Made by a program: the position numbers and the translations under genes. Below are positions 8,192 to 15,664 of a stretch of DNA of 19,970 bases, piece by piece; the first letter of the stretch is position 1, and each line of letters starts with the position of its first letter. The notes under the pieces were generated by a model. That model ran no database searches. It was not told the DNA's origin and worked only from the letters and a program-made list of their open reading frames with translations. The stretch is from assembly GCA_018714545.1 (NCBI GenBank), contig DVNG01000063.1:1-19970 (forward strand), in the 5' to 3' direction. Source of the stretch: Limousia pullorum. Lineage in GTDB: Bacteria > Bacillota > Clostridia > Oscillospirales > Acutalibacteraceae.

Positions 8192-8758
8192 TCAGAGGAT
8201 AATCTCTCCGTCAACTGTTCCTACGATGCCTGCTGCATTGGACTCGTCTGTATCAATGTGCATTGCAGGAGCGAACTTCTCGCTTACTCTTACAACTACA
8301 TCGCCGAATACAAGGCTTCTGCCGTTTGTATCAATTTTAACAGAAACAATCTGCTTATCCTCAACACCGCACTCCTTAGCATTTTCAGGTGTGAAGTGAA
8401 TATGTCTCTTTGCTGCGATTACGCCCTTGTCGATGTCATATTCTCCGCATGGGCCAACAAGCTTGCATCCGGGAGTTCCTTCGATATCGCCTGACTCACG
8501 AACAGGAGCGGCAACACCAAGCTTTCTTGCGTCTGTGAGAGCAATCTCAACCTGACAAGCATTGCGGAACGGTCCCAAAATTGACATTGTCATATCTCCC
8601 TTAGGGCCTACAACCTTTACTTTCTCTGCGCAGGCAAACTGTCCAGGCTGGGAAAGGTCTTTCTTGTTTGTAAGAGTTGCATTCTCGCCGAAAAGAACAG
8701 CGAAAGCCTCTTTAGTTACATGAATATGTCTTGCTGATGTTTCTACCATAATTTTCAT
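8192..8758 (-). CDS. pduL: PduL-type phosphate acyltransferase (phosphotransacylase)
   Basis: 188-residue PduL-family enzyme interconverting acyl-CoA plus phosphate and acyl-phosphate plus CoA (acetyl or propionyl). It is unrelated to Pta. Both beta-barrel repeats are visible. The metal-binding His motifs are SARHIHV near residue 10 and AKRHIHF near residue 120, with PAMHIDTDE near residue 165. It lacks the N-terminal encapsulation extension of microcompartment PduL, and no microcompartment genes lie around it, so a cytosolic role in acetate or propionate fermentation is inferred. The ATG at 8756-8758 is preferred to the upstream GTG (8768-8770) and ATG (8762-8764) because AAGGTGG at about 8766-8772 is spaced 8 bases only from it. 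No acetate kinase is adjacent. Single-gene transcript: a TATAAT-like -10 at 8809-8814 and its own terminator. Confidence 0.9.
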   Translation of the reverse strand: MKIMVETSARHIHVTKEAFAVLFGENATLTNKKDLSQPGQFACAEKVKVVGPKGDMTMSILGPFRNACQVEIALTDARKLGVAAPVRESGDIEGTPGCKLVGPCGEYDIDKGVIAAKRHIHFTPENAKECGVEDKQIVSVKIDTNGRSLVFGDVVVRVSEKFAPAMHIDTDESNAAGIVGTVDGEIIL

Positions 8759-8943
8759 AATCATAACCACCTTACCTTTTCAATCGGCAACGCCGAATTT
8801 CTATCTTTATTATATTTTACACCCCATGGGAAAAAATTTCAACCGTTAAGAGCGATATAAATAAATAAAGTAAAAATACACAAATTTCATATAAATCAAC
8901 GGAAAAATTAAAATAAATACACAGACAGAAAGGAAATCGAAAA

Positions 8944-9531
8944 ATGTACGATAATTGGGAAACACTTGAAAGAGAATGTATGAACTGTAATAAATGCCAG
9001 CTGTGTCAAACCCGTACCCATGTGGTTTTCGGCACAGGAAACAGAAACGCCGAGGTAATGTTTATCGGTGAAGGTCCAGGAGAAAACGAGGACTTACAGG
9101 GCGAACCATTTGTAGGAAGAGGCGGACAGCTTCTTGACAAAATGCTTACAGCAGTGGATTTAGACCGAAAGAAAAACATCTACATAGGAAATATGGTAAA
9201 ATGCCGTCCTCCAAAAAACCGTGACCCACGTCCCGAGGAACAGGAAATGTGCATTGACTGGCTTAGAAATCAGGTAAAGCTTATACGTCCGAAAATTATT
9301 GTATGTCTTGGCAGAATTGCCGCAGCTAAAATCATTAAGTCTGATATAAAAATCACAAAGGAACACGGAATATTTTTTGAGAAAAACGGTGTTCTGATGA
9401 TGGCTATGCTCCACCCTGCCGCAGTTCTCCGTGACCCGAGAAAGAAGCCCGAGGCTTTTGAAGATTTCCTCAAGCTTCAGGAAAAAATCAAAGAAGTATG
9501 TGACCATACATACGAGGATATTGAAGAATAA
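8944..9531 (+). CDS. Family 4 uracil-DNA glycosylase (4Fe-4S type)
   Basis: 195-residue DNA-repair enzyme that removes uracil from DNA. It matches the Thermotoga-type family 4 layout: motif A GEGPGENED at 42-50 then GEPFVGRGGQLLD, the VKCRPPKNR segment at 85-93, and motif B MLHPAAVLRDP near residue 159. Four iron-sulfur ligands occupy the expected places: Cys15 and Cys18 near the N-terminus, Cys87 in KCRPP, and Cys103. Two extra cysteines (12, 21) flank the first pair. Ribosome site AAAGGA lies 9 bases before ATG. It stands alone, ends in a convergent terminator, and faces the cohesin gene tail to tail. Confidence 0.93.
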   Translation: MYDNWETLERECMNCNKCQLCQTRTHVVFGTGNRNAEVMFIGEGPGENEDLQGEPFVGRGGQLLDKMLTAVDLDRKKNIYIGNMVKCRPPKNRDPRPEEQEMCIDWLRNQVKLIRPKIIVCLGRIAAAKIIKSDIKITKEHGIFFEKNGVLMMAMLHPAAVLRDPRKKPEAFEDFLKLQEKIKEVCDHTYEDIEE

Positions 9532-9545
9532 AAATTTCACAAACA

Positions 9546-9580
9546 CAAAAACAGCGCCGGAAAACCGACGCTGTTCTTTT
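9546..9580. terminator. Bidirectional terminator between UDG and cohesin genes
   Basis: Stem AACAGCG (9550-9556) and CGCTGTT (9569-9575), extended by an inner CGG/CCG stem around an AAAA loop. TCTTTT follows on the plus strand and a T-rich run on the minus strand. It serves both convergent genes. Confidence 0.85.
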
Positions 9581-9600
9581 ATGCGCTTATTTACGCTTTA

Positions 9601-10488
9601 TTATTTTTTCTTCTTTGTAGCAAAGAGAAGGATGATTGCAACTACAACTACAACTGCTGCAATGATAACGATAATCAATACTACATTAACTCCGCCCTGA
9701 GACTGCTCTGTTTCAGTGTTTTCATCAGCGGATGTGATTGGCTGTCCATTCTCATCTGTAGGCTGAGTAACTGTCTGTCCGTTCTCGTCTGTTACTTCTT
9801 CTCCTGTAGATGTTGGAGTTGTTGAACCCTCTCCAGAGCTTGTTGCACTCTCATCAACTGAAGGAACGTAAGTTGTCTGGCCGTCGCTCTTTCCTTCCTC
9901 GTTATTTACGAAGTTAGAAATCTGGTCGCTTGTAAACTTATCATCGTCTGTTTCAAGCTTAGGTGTTTCGTTCTCAGAAACAGAAGAACCGTTTACTGTG
10001 ATATCCTGATGGAATGCATAACCTGTAAGAGGAACTATTTCTGATGACTCATTAAGTGTATACATCTCAGTTACATAGTAAGTAATGTCGCTTGAGCCGC
10101 CCTTGAGAACTGTGAAGTCAACGCTTACAACAGTTTTCTTTGAGCTGTAGTCCATACCGCCGATATCAGAAGCTGTAACAATTACCTGTCCGTTGCCCTT
10201 TTCATCAACATATGTTGGATTGATAACAGAGCCGGTCATATCTGTTTCATATTCTTCGCTTGCCTGGAGATATTCAGGATTATAATAGATATACATCTGA
10301 ATACCTACAAGTGGTTCCGGACAATCGCTGAGACTGAAGGTATATGTAATTGTGTCCCCAACGTTTGCTGTCTTTCCATCGTTGAAAGTGAGTGTGTTCT
10401 CATCGGCTGAAACAACCGCAGTGAGACATGATACAGTCAGTATAAGAACCGCTGCTACTACTGACAAAATTCTTTTCGTGATTTTCAT
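9601..10488 (-). CDS. Cell-surface cohesin-like domain protein
   Basis: 295-residue exported protein. Signal peptide is about residues 1-28 (hydrophobic core, cleavage near VVSA). A cohesin-like beta-sandwich domain follows (about 30-165) with the typical opening VGDTITYTFSLSDCPEPLVGIQMYIYYNPEYL. Then comes a long Ser/Thr/Glu/Asp-rich linker (about 166-264) with repeated TDENGQ units. A C-terminal membrane helix (about 267-290) ends in KKKK, which would anchor the protein in the membrane with the cohesin displayed outward. Cohesins bind dockerins; a dockerin gene lies 1.6 kb away. There is only one cohesin, so this would be an anchoring protein and not a multi-enzyme scaffoldin. ATG at 10486-10488 with AAAGGAG ribosome site. 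Single-gene unit with a strong promoter. Cohesin-like folds also occur without dockerin binding, so partner specificity is unproven. Confidence 0.8.
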   Translation of the reverse strand: MKITKRILSVVAAVLILTVSCLTAVVSADENTLTFNDGKTANVGDTITYTFSLSDCPEPLVGIQMYIYYNPEYLQASEEYETDMTGSVINPTYVDEKGNGQVIVTASDIGGMDYSSKKTVVSVDFTVLKGGSSDITYYVTEMYTLNESSEIVPLTGYAFHQDITVNGSSVSENETPKLETDDDKFTSDQISNFVNNEEGKSDGQTTYVPSVDESATSSGEGSTTPTSTGEEVTDENGQTVTQPTDENGQPITSADENTETEQSQGGVNVVLIIVIIAAVVVVVAIILLFATKKKK

Positions 10489-10524
10489 TGCCGTTCTCCT
10501 TTGAATTTTTAATATTGTTTTTTA

Positions 10525-10553
10525 ATTATATCAGATACTCGTGTATTTTTCAA
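10525..10553 (-). promoter_or_regulatory. Sigma-A promoter of the cohesin gene
   Basis: TTGAAA (10548-10553, minus strand), 17-base spacer, TATAAT (10525-10530), with a TG one base upstream (extended -10). It lies about 37 bases before the cohesin gene and immediately downstream of the NifX-like gene, for which no terminator is visible. Confidence 0.85.
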
Positions 10554-10612
10554 CACTTTTCACAAACTAATCCGATATAAAATCTGCCAAAATAGAAAAA
10601 ATAGTCAAAATA

Positions 10613-11008
10613 TCAGTGGTTACCGCAGGAATGGTTTCCGTGATTTCCACAGGTATGTCCTTCCCCGTGACTGTGATGACTGCACATAACGTCCGGGTTA
10701 AAACTGAGAATACCGTCCAAAAGATTTTGAACCGCAGTGTCAGCGTCTCCTGAAGCTCCGCCGTAAAGGGTAATTCCCGCCTGAGCCAAAGCCACTTTTG
10801 CGCCTCCGCCGATTCCTCCGCAGATAAGGGTATCAACTCCCATCATCTGCAAAAATCCTGCCAAAGCTCCGTGTCCGCTTCCGTTGGTGGAAACAACCTG
10901 ACTGCTTACAATTTTGCCGTTCTCGATATCATAAATCTTAAAATATTCTGTATGACCGAAATGCTGAAAAATTTGACCGTCAGCATATGTCACCGCAATT
11001 TTGTTCAT
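10613..11008 (-). CDS. NifX/NifB-C-terminal-like metal-cluster-binding protein with His/Cys tail
   Basis: 131-residue protein of the dinitrogenase iron-molybdenum cofactor family (RNase H-like fold), found widely in anaerobes without nitrogenase. The N-terminal 105 residues show the family pattern: MNKIAVTY start, FGHTEYFKIYDIENG, GHGALAGFL, and VDTLICGGIGGGA. The last 23 residues are a metal-binding tail with 7 His and 3 Cys (for example CSHHSHGEGH), consistent with binding nickel, zinc, iron or another metal. A role in metal trafficking or cluster handling is inference. ATG follows AAAGGAAAGGG. No nif or hydrogenase genes are visible nearby. Confidence 0.88.
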   Translation of the reverse strand: MNKIAVTYADGQIFQHFGHTEYFKIYDIENGKIVSSQVVSTNGSGHGALAGFLQMMGVDTLICGGIGGGAKVALAQAGITLYGGASGDADTAVQNLLDGILSFNPDVMCSHHSHGEGHTCGNHGNHSCGNH

Positions 11009-11064
11009 AGACTAACAACCCTTTCCTTTAAACAACATATATAATCAAATTTTTGTGTATGTTT

Positions 11065-11093
11065 ATTGTATATTATTTTTGAGAACATTTCAA
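11065..11093 (-). promoter_or_regulatory. Candidate promoter of the NifX-like gene
   Basis: TTGAAA (11088-11093, minus strand), 17-base spacer, TACAAT (11065-11070), about 57 bases before the start codon. Confidence 0.65.
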
Positions 11094-11107
11094 TAAATTT
11101 TACCGTA

Positions 11108-11161
11108 TTTCCCAATAAAAAACACACCATATTCACAAAAGCTATATTTTTTATTGGGAAA
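11108..11161. repeat. Perfect 15-bp inverted repeat with 24-base spacer
   Basis: TTTCCCAATAAAAAA at 11108-11122 is repeated inverted at 11147-11161. It lies between the PTS terminator and the promoter of the NifX-like gene, and neither explains it. It could be a regulator site upstream of the promoter, part of a compound terminator or a small-element remnant. Confidence 0.7.
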
Positions 11162-11168
11162 ACAGCGT

Positions 11169-11197
11169 AAAAAAGACGGGCCGCAATGCGACCCGTC
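11169..11197 (-). terminator. Terminator of the PTS EIIBC gene
   Basis: On the minus strand, a GC-rich stem GACGGG...CCCGTC with an inner CGC/GCG stem (11175-11197) and a 3-base loop is followed by six T (11169-11174). It lies 43 bases after the EIIBC stop. Confidence 0.92.
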
Positions 11198-11239
11198 CCA
11201 ATTAGCGAGCATTTAAAAAATTATGTAGTTTAAGAAATC

Positions 11240-12784
11240 TTATTTGCAAAGCTTCTTGAACTCATCAGCTACGAACTGAACCTGTGTTCCGATGATAACC
11301 TGAACGCTGGTCTTGCCCGGTCTGATAACGCCTGCAACACCTGCAGACTTAATCTTCTTCTCGTCAACCTTTGTGTAGTCCTTAACCTCAAGACGGAGTC
11401 TTGTGATGCAGTTGTCGATAGAAGCAACGTTGCCCTTGCCGCCTACGCCTTCGAGAACGATCTTAGCAACTTCTGTGTAGTTGTTGTTTGAAAGTGTAAC
11501 CTTTGTCTCATCTGTGTCGTCATCTTCACGGCCAGGTGTCTTGAAGTTGAACTTAGCAATCATGAACCTGAATACTACATAGTAGATTACAGCAACGATA
11601 ACGCCAACGATGAGGAGCATCCATGGTGACTGTGCACCAGGAGCGTTGAAGCTGAGAATCCAGTCAACGAAACCTGCTGAGAAGTTGAAGCCTGCTCTTG
11701 TTGGAAGCATAGCTGTAACAGCAACAGAAATACCTGTGAGAACAGCATGAACAGCATAAAGAGCCGGAGCAAGGAACATGAATGAGAACTCGAGAGGCTC
11801 TGTAACACCAGTGAAGAATGATGCAAGAGCAGCAGCTGAAAGAAGACCGAAAGCAACGCTCTTCTTGTCTTTCTTAGCCATGTGATACATAGCAAGAGCA
11901 GCAGCTGGAAGACCGAACATCATAACAGGGAAGAAACCGGACATATAAATACCGGTAATCTGTGTGCCATCGCCCATCATGAGAGCATTGATTGTTGAAG
12001 AACGGATAACCTCTGTCTTGTCTGCGCTGAGGATATCGAATGTCTGACCATTGATGATAAGACCACCGTTTGTATCTGGTGTCCAGAATCTTGCGATATC
12101 ATTGATACCTGCAACGTCGAACCAGAAAACGGAGTTGAGAGCATGGTGGAGACCAAATGGAATGAGAAGTCTGTTGAAGAATGCGTAGATACCTGCGCCG
12201 ATTGGTCCCAATGTGATGATAGCCTCACCGAAGCTAACGAGAGCACCATAGATGAATGGCCATACGAAGTAAAGGATAACAGCAGCTACGATTGATACGC
12301 CAGCTGTTACAATAGCAACGCTTCTCTTGCCGCTGAAGAATCCAAGGAAGTCAGGAAGCTTAACCTTGTGGAACTTGTTGTAGCAAGCTGCGCCGATGAT
12401 ACCGCAAAGGATACCGATAAACTGAGTCTGGATTTTGGAGAAAGCAACGTCTGCTGTTGCATCTGAACCAAGAGCTCCAAGATACATCTGTACGTTTCCC
12501 TGGTTAAGCAATGTTGTGATTGTAAGCCAGGAAACGAGACCTGCAAGACCACCTGTACCGTCGTTGTCAACTGTCATACCAACACCAACACCGATAGCAA
12601 AGAGGATAGCCATGTTGTCAACAAGTGCGCCGCCGGCTTTCAAAAGGAAAGCGGCAACGATGTTATTTGCGCCCCAACCTGATGGGTCAATCCAGTAACC
12701 GATACCCATGAGGATAGCAGCAACAGGCAAACATGCTACTGGGAGCATCAAAGATTTGCCCAATCTCTGAAGATACTTCATCAT
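11240..12784 (-). CDS. nagE: PTS EIIBC permease, N-acetylglucosamine/glucose type
   Basis: 514-residue sugar permease of the glucose superfamily. It transports and phosphorylates its sugar using phosphate passed from HPr through EIIA. The membrane IIC domain (about 1-410) shows LPVACLPVAAILMGIG, KLPDFLGFF, LLIPFGLHHALNSVFWF with His213-His214, and GVTEPLEFSFMFLAP, closely resembling E. coli NagE. The IIB domain (about 430-514) carries phosphorylated Cys459 in DNCITRLRLEV. There is no fused IIA domain; the separate crr gene of this cluster fills that role. GlcNAc is favoured over glucose from overall resemblance, but specificity is not proven. ATG follows AAAGGAG by 10 bases; a second ATG comes directly after. 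It is the last gene of the crr-ptsI-ptsH set and probably also has its own promoter. Confidence 0.88.
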   Translation of the reverse strand: MMKYLQRLGKSLMLPVACLPVAAILMGIGYWIDPSGWGANNIVAAFLLKAGGALVDNMAILFAIGVGVGMTVDNDGTGGLAGLVSWLTITTLLNQGNVQMYLGALGSDATADVAFSKIQTQFIGILCGIIGAACYNKFHKVKLPDFLGFFSGKRSVAIVTAGVSIVAAVILYFVWPFIYGALVSFGEAIITLGPIGAGIYAFFNRLLIPFGLHHALNSVFWFDVAGINDIARFWTPDTNGGLIINGQTFDILSADKTEVIRSSTINALMMGDGTQITGIYMSGFFPVMMFGLPAAALAMYHMAKKDKKSVAFGLLSAAALASFFTGVTEPLEFSFMFLAPALYAVHAVLTGISVAVTAMLPTRAGFNFSAGFVDWILSFNAPGAQSPWMLLIVGVIVAVIYYVVFRFMIAKFNFKTPGREDDDTDETKVTLSNNNYTEVAKIVLEGVGGKGNVASIDNCITRLRLEVKDYTKVDEKKIKSAGVAGVIRPGKTSVQVIIGTQVQFVADEFKKLCK

Positions 12785-12863
12785 AAAAAATTTACTCCTT
12801 TCATATTTTGATGTATTGTATCTTTTATATCAAAGCACTAAACACAAAATCCACTCTCGCCCA

Positions 12864-12928
12864 ATGAATACGGTTACTGTGCTTTTAATATACCTGATTA
12901 AAATAACCACTCAATATTTATTTTTCAA
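12864..12928 (-). promoter_or_regulatory. Promoter region of EIIBC with possible cre-like site
   Basis: Two overlapping minus-strand promoter candidates are seen: TTGAGT (12909-12914), 16 bases, TATATT (12887-12892); and TTGAAA (12923-12928), 17 bases, TATTTT (12900-12905). Just past the expected start of transcription lies ATGAATACGGTTACT (12864-12878, plus strand), matching a catabolite-responsive element consensus with one mismatch. This occupies part of the 340-base gap between EIIBC and ptsH. The rest, apart from the hairpin at 13051-13084, is AT-rich. Confidence 0.4.
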
Positions 12929-13050
12929 GGTTCATGTTTATACCGTAAAAAAATTTTGTTTTACTTTAATTCTTTCGTTTGCTTATATGTAAAAAGTTAA
13001 GATAAAACATAATATTTACGACAATATTCATTAAATACCCTATATACTCA

Positions 13051-13084
13051 GATACAAAGAAAGGTATTATCCTTTCTTTGTATC
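13051..13084. repeat. Perfect 14-bp inverted repeat (hairpin) between ptsH and EIIBC
   Basis: GATACAAAGAAAGG (13051-13064) and CCTTTCTTTGTATC (13071-13084) enclose a 6-base loop. It lies 40 bases after the ptsH stop. No T run follows on either strand, so it is not a standard intrinsic terminator. It may be an mRNA-stabilising or processing hairpin that sets different levels for ptsH and EIIBC. Confidence 0.75.
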
Positions 13085-13124
13085 AATATAAGACAATAAA
13101 CTTAAATAAAGTTTAAATTACAAA

Positions 13125-13382
13125 TTAAAGATTTGCCTCAAGGAACTTCTGGATTTCAGCTGCTGCTGCATCCTCATCCTCACCGCTTATAGTAACTGTG
13201 AGAACTTCGCCCTGCTTTGCAGCCATCTTCATAACGCCGATAATTCTCTTTGCGTCGCCTGATCTGTCGCCTACTGCAAGCTTAATATCGCTCTTAAAGC
13301 CATTTGCAAGCTTTACAATCAGTCCGGCTGGTCTTGCGTGAATTCCCAACTCATCTTTAATTGTATAAGTAATAGTTTTCAT
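13125..13382 (-). CDS. ptsH: HPr phosphocarrier protein with Arg46 in place of Ser46
   Basis: 85-residue PTS phosphocarrier that takes phosphate from EI and passes it to EIIA. Active-site His15 lies in GIHARPAG. The usual Firmicutes regulatory serine motif (KSIMGVM) here reads KRIIGVM: residue 46 is Arg, confirmed from the codon AGA. This HPr can carry catalytic phosphate but cannot be a Ser46 substrate of HPr kinase. Length and fold are otherwise normal. A GGAGG ribosome site lies before the ATG, and the gap to ptsI is 48 bases, consistent with one operon. Confidence 0.95.
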   Translation of the reverse strand: MKTITYTIKDELGIHARPAGLIVKLANGFKSDIKLAVGDRSGDAKRIIGVMKMAAKQGEVLTVTISGEDEDAAAAEIQKFLEANL

Positions 13383-13430
13383 TGTGGAATAACCTCCGTA
13401 TTTTTATTTTAAAACTATCAAACTTCTTTA

Positions 13431-15080
13431 TTATTCAACAACTGCTTCCTTTTTGGAAAGGTCTGTATCTCTTACTGCCTTTCTAACACTGAGAACAAAT
13501 GTAGGAGATACTGAAAGCTCGTCAAATCCCATTTTAAGGAATGTTTCTGTAAGTGTTGTATCAGAACCGAGCTCGCCGCAGATACCTGCCCAAGCGCCTG
13601 CTTTGTGTGCATTGTCAACAATCATCTTGAGCATTCTGAGGATCGCAGGATGATGAGCATCATAAATCTTGTCAAGCTTTGCATTCTGCCTGTCGATAGC
13701 CAATGTGTACTGGGTAAGGTCGTTTGTACCTACGCTGAAGAACTCAACTTCCTTAGCAAGCTCCTCTGAAACCATAACAGCAGCAGGTGTTTCGATCATA
13801 ATACCAAGCTCAACATGAGGTGCTATCTCGTGTCCCTCTTTGATAAGCTCTTCCTTAACCTCTTCGCAGATTTCTTTAATTCTTCTTACCTCTGAAACTG
13901 AGATAATCATCGGGAACATAATTGAAATCTGACCAAAAGCGGAAGCTCTGTAAATTGCTCTGAGCTGTGTTTTAAAGAGGTCAACCTGGTCAAGACAAAT
14001 TCTTATAGCTCTGTATCCCAAAGCAGGGTTTTCCTCCTGTTCAAATCCGAAGTAATCTGCCTTCTTGTCTGCGCCGATGTCCAGAGTTCTGATGATAACC
14101 TTTTTGCCGTTCATCTTCTCTGCAACATACTTATAGCTTGCAAACTGCTCTTCTTCAGTTGGGGCGCTGTCTCTTCCCAGATAGAGGAACTCACTTCTGA
14201 AAAGACCGATTCCGCCTGCATCGTTGTTTATAACAAGCTCGACATCCTTAGGATTACCGATATTTGCATATATGTTAATCTTTCTTCCGTCGATTGTTAC
14301 ATTCTCTTTACCCTTAAGCTGATTCAAAAGCTCTTTCTGCTGGAGCTGAGCCTTACGGCGTCTTTCCTTTTCATCAAGAGTAATATCATCAGGGTCTATA
14401 TAATATTTTCCGCTGTTGCCGTCAACAATCATGAGTTTTCCGTTAAGCTCCGGAGTAATCTCAATGTCAGCGCCTACAAGGGAAGGAATATTCATTGTTC
14501 TTGCAAGAATAGCGGTGTGTGAATTTGAAGAACCTTTTTGTGTTACAAAAGCCAAAATCATGTTTTTGTCAAGCTGGAGAGTTTCACTTGGTGTCAAATC
14601 CTCAGCAACAATAATCATTGGTTCTTCCATCTTTATACCGTCAGGGTTAATTCCCTGAATATTCATTGCTATACGCTTTGAAACGTCGCCAACATCCACA
14701 GCTCTCGCCTTCATATAAGGGTCGTCCATAGATGCAAAGAAATCTGCAAACTCTTCACCTGTTGCAGTAACAGCATATGCGGCATTTTCATTTTCTTCGG
14801 TAATCTTTCTCATTACCTCTTCTTCATAGTCAAGGTCGTCAAGCATGAGAAGCTGAACATCTATAATCATAGCCTCTTCCTGACCAACCTCGGCGGCTGT
14901 TTTATCAAACAAAGCTTTTAATTGTTTAGCCGAAAGCTCTTTTGCTGCCTTATATCTTGCAACCTCTTCTTCAACAGTATTAGCAGTACCTCTAACGATT
15001 ACCAGCTCCTGTTTTTTGAAGACGAATACCTTTCCGATAGCAATTCCGGCAAAAACTCCTTTTCCGTTTCCGGTTTGCAT
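13431..15080 (-). CDS. ptsI: PTS enzyme I (phosphoenolpyruvate-protein phosphotransferase)
   Basis: 549-residue cytoplasmic enzyme that autophosphorylates from PEP and donates to HPr, slightly shorter than the usual ~570. Domains: HPr-binding and phospho-His region (1-250) with active His188 in GSSNSHTAILART, where many EIs have GGRTSH; PEP-binding barrel (about 260-540) with GGIGLFRSEFLY, GYRAIR, MIETPAAV, SVGTNDLTQYTLAIDR, and catalytic Cys501 in GICGELGSD. ATG follows AGGTGA. It lies 68 bases after crr and 48 before ptsH. The N-terminus is slightly compact but no domain is missing. Confidence 0.95.
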   Translation of the reverse strand: MQTGNGKGVFAGIAIGKVFVFKKQELVIVRGTANTVEEEVARYKAAKELSAKQLKALFDKTAAEVGQEEAMIIDVQLLMLDDLDYEEEVMRKITEENENAAYAVTATGEEFADFFASMDDPYMKARAVDVGDVSKRIAMNIQGINPDGIKMEEPMIIVAEDLTPSETLQLDKNMILAFVTQKGSSNSHTAILARTMNIPSLVGADIEITPELNGKLMIVDGNSGKYYIDPDDITLDEKERRRKAQLQQKELLNQLKGKENVTIDGRKINIYANIGNPKDVELVINNDAGGIGLFRSEFLYLGRDSAPTEEEQFASYKYVAEKMNGKKVIIRTLDIGADKKADYFGFEQEENPALGYRAIRICLDQVDLFKTQLRAIYRASAFGQISIMFPMIISVSEVRRIKEICEEVKEELIKEGHEIAPHVELGIMIETPAAVMVSEELAKEVEFFSVGTNDLTQYTLAIDRQNAKLDKIYDAHHPAILRMLKMIVDNAHKAGAWAGICGELGSDTTLTETFLKMGFDELSVSPTFVLSVRKAVRDTDLSKKEAVVE

Positions 15081-15148
15081 TACTTTTCACCTGCCAGATT
15101 TTAAAAATTTATAAGCCGTACAAAATTCACTTAATTAAAGATTTAAAA

Positions 15149-15664
15149 TCAACCTTTAACCAACTGGATAACTTCCTCAAGAGGCTTCATTTCGCCGGTC
15201 TTGGTAATAACGTCTTTGTAATCGTAGGTGTTGCATACGATCATCGGAGATGTAAGGTCATAGCCCTCTGCCTTAATAGCGTCGATATCGAACTCGATAA
15301 GGAGATCGCCGGCTTTAACCTTCTGCTCTGCTGTAACATGACCCTTAAAGTGTTTACCTTTAAGCTTAACTGTATCAAAACCAACATGAATAAGAACGTC
15401 TACACCGTCATCGGTGAGAATGCTTACTGCATGAAGTGTATCAAATATCTGCTGAATTGTTCCGTTAGCAGGTGAGAAAACCTTGCCGACTGATGGTCTG
15501 ACAGCAATACCTTTTCCCAGAATTTCCTGACTGAAAACTTCGTCCTTAACCTCGGAGAGAGGAATAACCTCACCCTCGATTGGATTGAAAAGTTTTATTT
15601 CATTTGATGTCGGAGCCTTTGAAGCGCTGTTATCTCCAAATAATTTTTTAAAAAATCCTGCCAT
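15149..15664 (-). CDS. crr: PTS EIIA, glucose family (Crr-like)
   Basis: 171-residue stand-alone EIIA. It has a short N-terminal amphipathic start MAGFFKKLFG, then the beta-sandwich. His78 in TLHAVSIL and His93 in VLIHVGFDTVKLKGK are the two active-site histidines; His93 is the phosphate acceptor. GYDLTSPMIV comes later in the domain. It would pass phosphate from HPr to Cys459 of the EIIBC gene in this cluster, and could also serve other glucose-family permeases. ATG with AAGGAGA ribosome site. It is the first gene of the PTS operon, behind a long structured leader. Confidence 0.94.
   Translation of the reverse strand: MAGFFKKLFGDNSASKAPTSNEIKLFNPIEGEVIPLSEVKDEVFSQEILGKGIAVRPSVGKVFSPANGTIQQIFDTLHAVSILTDDGVDVLIHVGFDTVKLKGKHFKGHVTAEQKVKAGDLLIEFDIDAIKAEGYDLTSPMIVCNTYDYKDVITKTGEMKPLEEVIQLVKG

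Noticed and set aside
11587..12570. Minus-strand open frames of about 87-102 residues inside the EIIBC gene
   Set aside because: They are out-of-frame shadows with Ser/Leu-rich low-complexity composition, created by the codon use of the real gene.
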